From assembly GCF_014697105.1 (NCBI RefSeq), contig NZ_JACJRF010000011.1:62001-126000 (forward strand): a stretch of DNA of 64,000 nt, read 5' to 3'. The number at the start of each line of letters is the position of its first letter. The first letter of the stretch is position 1. Source of the DNA: Anabaena subtropica FACHB-260. GTDB taxonomy: Bacteria > Cyanobacteriota > Cyanobacteriia > Cyanobacteriales > Nostocaceae. The notes under the pieces are model-generated. The model did not search any database and had not been told where the DNA came from. It saw only the letters and a list, made by a program, of their open reading frames with translations. Positions 62,875 to 64,000 of this stretch are shown piece after piece. The position numbers and the translations under genes are program-made.

Positions 62875-64000
62875 CTATCGACGATGTAATGTCATTTGGA
62901 TGCCGTAGCGAGGTGTAAACGATTTCTGAGGGTAAGGTTCGAGTGTCTGATTGGGCGCTAATCGCGCTTGCCAGTGCTGTGCAAGAGTTGCTAATACTAG
63001 CGCATCTTTTGTTGGTGCGAAGTCTCGACCAGCACACTGTCGAGGACCAGCACTGAAGGGAAAATAGGAAAATTCTGGACGTGCTGCTTGTGCTTCTTGA
63101 GTCCAACGCAAAGGGTCAAACTGGTCGGGATCAACAAAATAGCGGTGATCGCGATGCATTAGATATTGGCTAAACACAACAATTGAACCAGCAGGCACCA
63201 GATAACGACCAAACGATATATTATCGCGGACAAAGCGTCCGACAATCCACACGGAGGGATATAATCGTCGCACCTCTTTGAGTACCATCTCTGTATAAGG
63301 CAAGTATGGTAAATCTTCAAACGTTGGTGTCCGTCCTGCCAAGATATTTGTCAACTCGGTGTGTAACTGTGCCTCAACGTTGGGATATTCAGCAAGCAGA
63401 TACCACACCCATGACAATGTTGTTGCGGTCACTTCATGCATTGAAAATATTATTTTTAATGCTTGATCTGCTATCTGCTCATCACTGATGGGTTGCCCAT
63501 TCACCTGTTGTTTGAGCAACCAGGAGAACAAAGACCTTGAATCAAGAGGGGCAGAACGGCTAGCTTCTACCAGACCCAACATGAAGTTTAACAAATAAGA
63601 ATGAGCTGCTTGTGCCTCTGATGTCATAGATACAGTTACAGGAGGTGCTAAATCATTTAGCAATGCCGCGATCGGATCAAAGCCATAGCCAACGTCCATT
63701 GTGATAATGGCATCAACAAGATCTGCTGCCTTTGCTTGCATATCAACCTTAAACAATGTTTTAAAAACAATGTCCAGTGTAATCTGCATTACCTCCTTAT
63801 ATATATCTACCTTCAGGAAGTCACGCTGCTGGTGCATGGTATCCCAGCGCATATGTGCGTTGACAGCAGCCTCAGTCATTATCGGAGCATAAGTTGTACT
63901 CAACTGACCTTCAAACAGGGGTAATACTCCAGACATCTGCTGTAAATAAGATCCTTCTGCACTTATATCTTTCCGTTTTGCAAAATAGCTAGATTTAGTA
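62875..64000 (-). CDS. Cytochrome P450, N-terminus beyond the window
   Basis: About 374 residues lie in the window; the frame stays open to the right edge (upstream residues include AKRKDISAEGSYLQQMSGVL), so the start is outside. Visible are the I-helix (IIFSMHEVTATTLSWVW), the ExxR (KEVRRLYPSVW), the PERF-like QFDPLRW and the haem loop FPFSAGPRQCAGRDFA with the Cys ligand. The protein is a haem monooxygenase needing a ferredoxin or similar donor. The family could be CYP110-like, common in Nostoc, but I cannot confirm this. The usual A/G-G before the I-helix acid is Ser-Met here. Confidence 0.9.
   Translation of the reverse strand, partial: TKSSYFAKRKDISAEGSYLQQMSGVLPLFEGQLSTTYAPIMTEAAVNAHMRWDTMHQQRDFLKVDIYKEVMQITLDIVFKTLFKVDMQAKAADLVDAIITMDVGYGFDPIAALLNDLAPPVTVSMTSEAQAAHSYLLNFMLGLVEASRSAPLDSRSLFSWLLKQQVNGQPISDEQIADQALKIIFSMHEVTATTLSWVWYLLAEYPNVEAQLHTELTNILAGRTPTFEDLPYLPYTEMVLKEVRRLYPSVWIVGRFVRDNISFGRYLVPAGSIVVFSQYLMHRDHRYFVDPDQFDPLRWTQEAQAARPEFSYFPFSAGPRQCAGRDFAPTKDALVLATLAQHWQARLAPNQTLEPYPQKSFTPRYGIQMTLHRR

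Noticed and set aside
1-64000. tRNA, rRNA, transposase, integrase and CRISPR features
   Set aside because: I looked for tRNA T-loop words, regularly spaced direct repeats and transposase motifs and found nothing I could support by eye; a tRNAscan and an ISfinder search would be decisive.

Overview
The window comes from a filamentous, heterocyst-type cyanobacterium of the Nostoc/Anabaena group. The evidence is: more than 40 copies (counted by eye) of the cyanobacterial HIP1 octamer GCGATCGC; heptamer arrays of the TGACTAT/TGGACTA kind; photosynthetic genes (psb27, a one-helix high-light-inducible protein, a GUN4-domain protein); and cyanobacteria-restricted families (KGK, DUF3038, DUF4335, FHA-linked penicillin-binding protein). 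I did not recognise any tRNA, rRNA, CRISPR array or transposase gene.

Layout. 1-9 kb: edge of an unknown gene, a Ca2+/H+ antiporter (minus), a GH57/DUF3536 alpha-glucan-type hydrolase (plus), then a minus-strand run with a small membrane protein, an HNH nuclease, a KGK protein and a dynamin-like GTPase. 9-15 kb: mtnP, then the phosphate uptake operon pstS-pstC-pstA-pstB on the minus strand. It is preceded by a three-repeat Pho box, and the remnant of a second pstS lies between box and operon. 15-25 kb: bioY, lspA, a Pro/Ser/Thr-rich secreted protein, an FHA-PBP1A, a DUF3038-DUF4335 pair, apt, a Dpp-type permease and a strongly structured intergenic element that looks like a non-coding RNA. 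25-32 kb: a GUN4-domain protein and a 2009-residue RTX/type I secretion surface protein. 32-39 kb: a SnoaL-like protein, an alpha/beta hydrolase, a secreted GH10-like protein, psb27, a two-RCK cation channel, a small hli gene and a LysE exporter.

39-51.8 kb is a minus-strand carbohydrate and signalling block: a glucosidase (GH63 type), a glycogen debranching enzyme overlapping an AGE-family epimerase fused to a STAS domain, and a tightly linked pair made of a receiver-glutaredoxin-thioredoxin-reductase-like protein and a cNMP-domain histidine kinase. An SDR lies upstream. Further glucan enzymes are malQ near 61 kb and the GH57 protein near 3 kb.

52-64 kb is the most novel part. Eight consecutive minus-strand genes encode two DJ-1/PfpI proteins, a ThDP-dependent decarboxylase/synthase, three SnoaL-like proteins (one an internal duplication), a VOC protein and an atypical aquaporin. 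They face a divergent M24-fold protein that has lost most metal ligands. A fourth SnoaL-like gene and a cytochrome P450 (cut by the window end) follow. I read this as an undescribed small-molecule pathway; its substrate is unknown.

Intergenic DNA is rich in repeats: a pair of MITE-like elements in inverse orientation (10.2 and 42.9 kb), another MITE-like element at 32.1 kb, perfect hairpins, heptamer arrays and pyrimidine-rich tracts.
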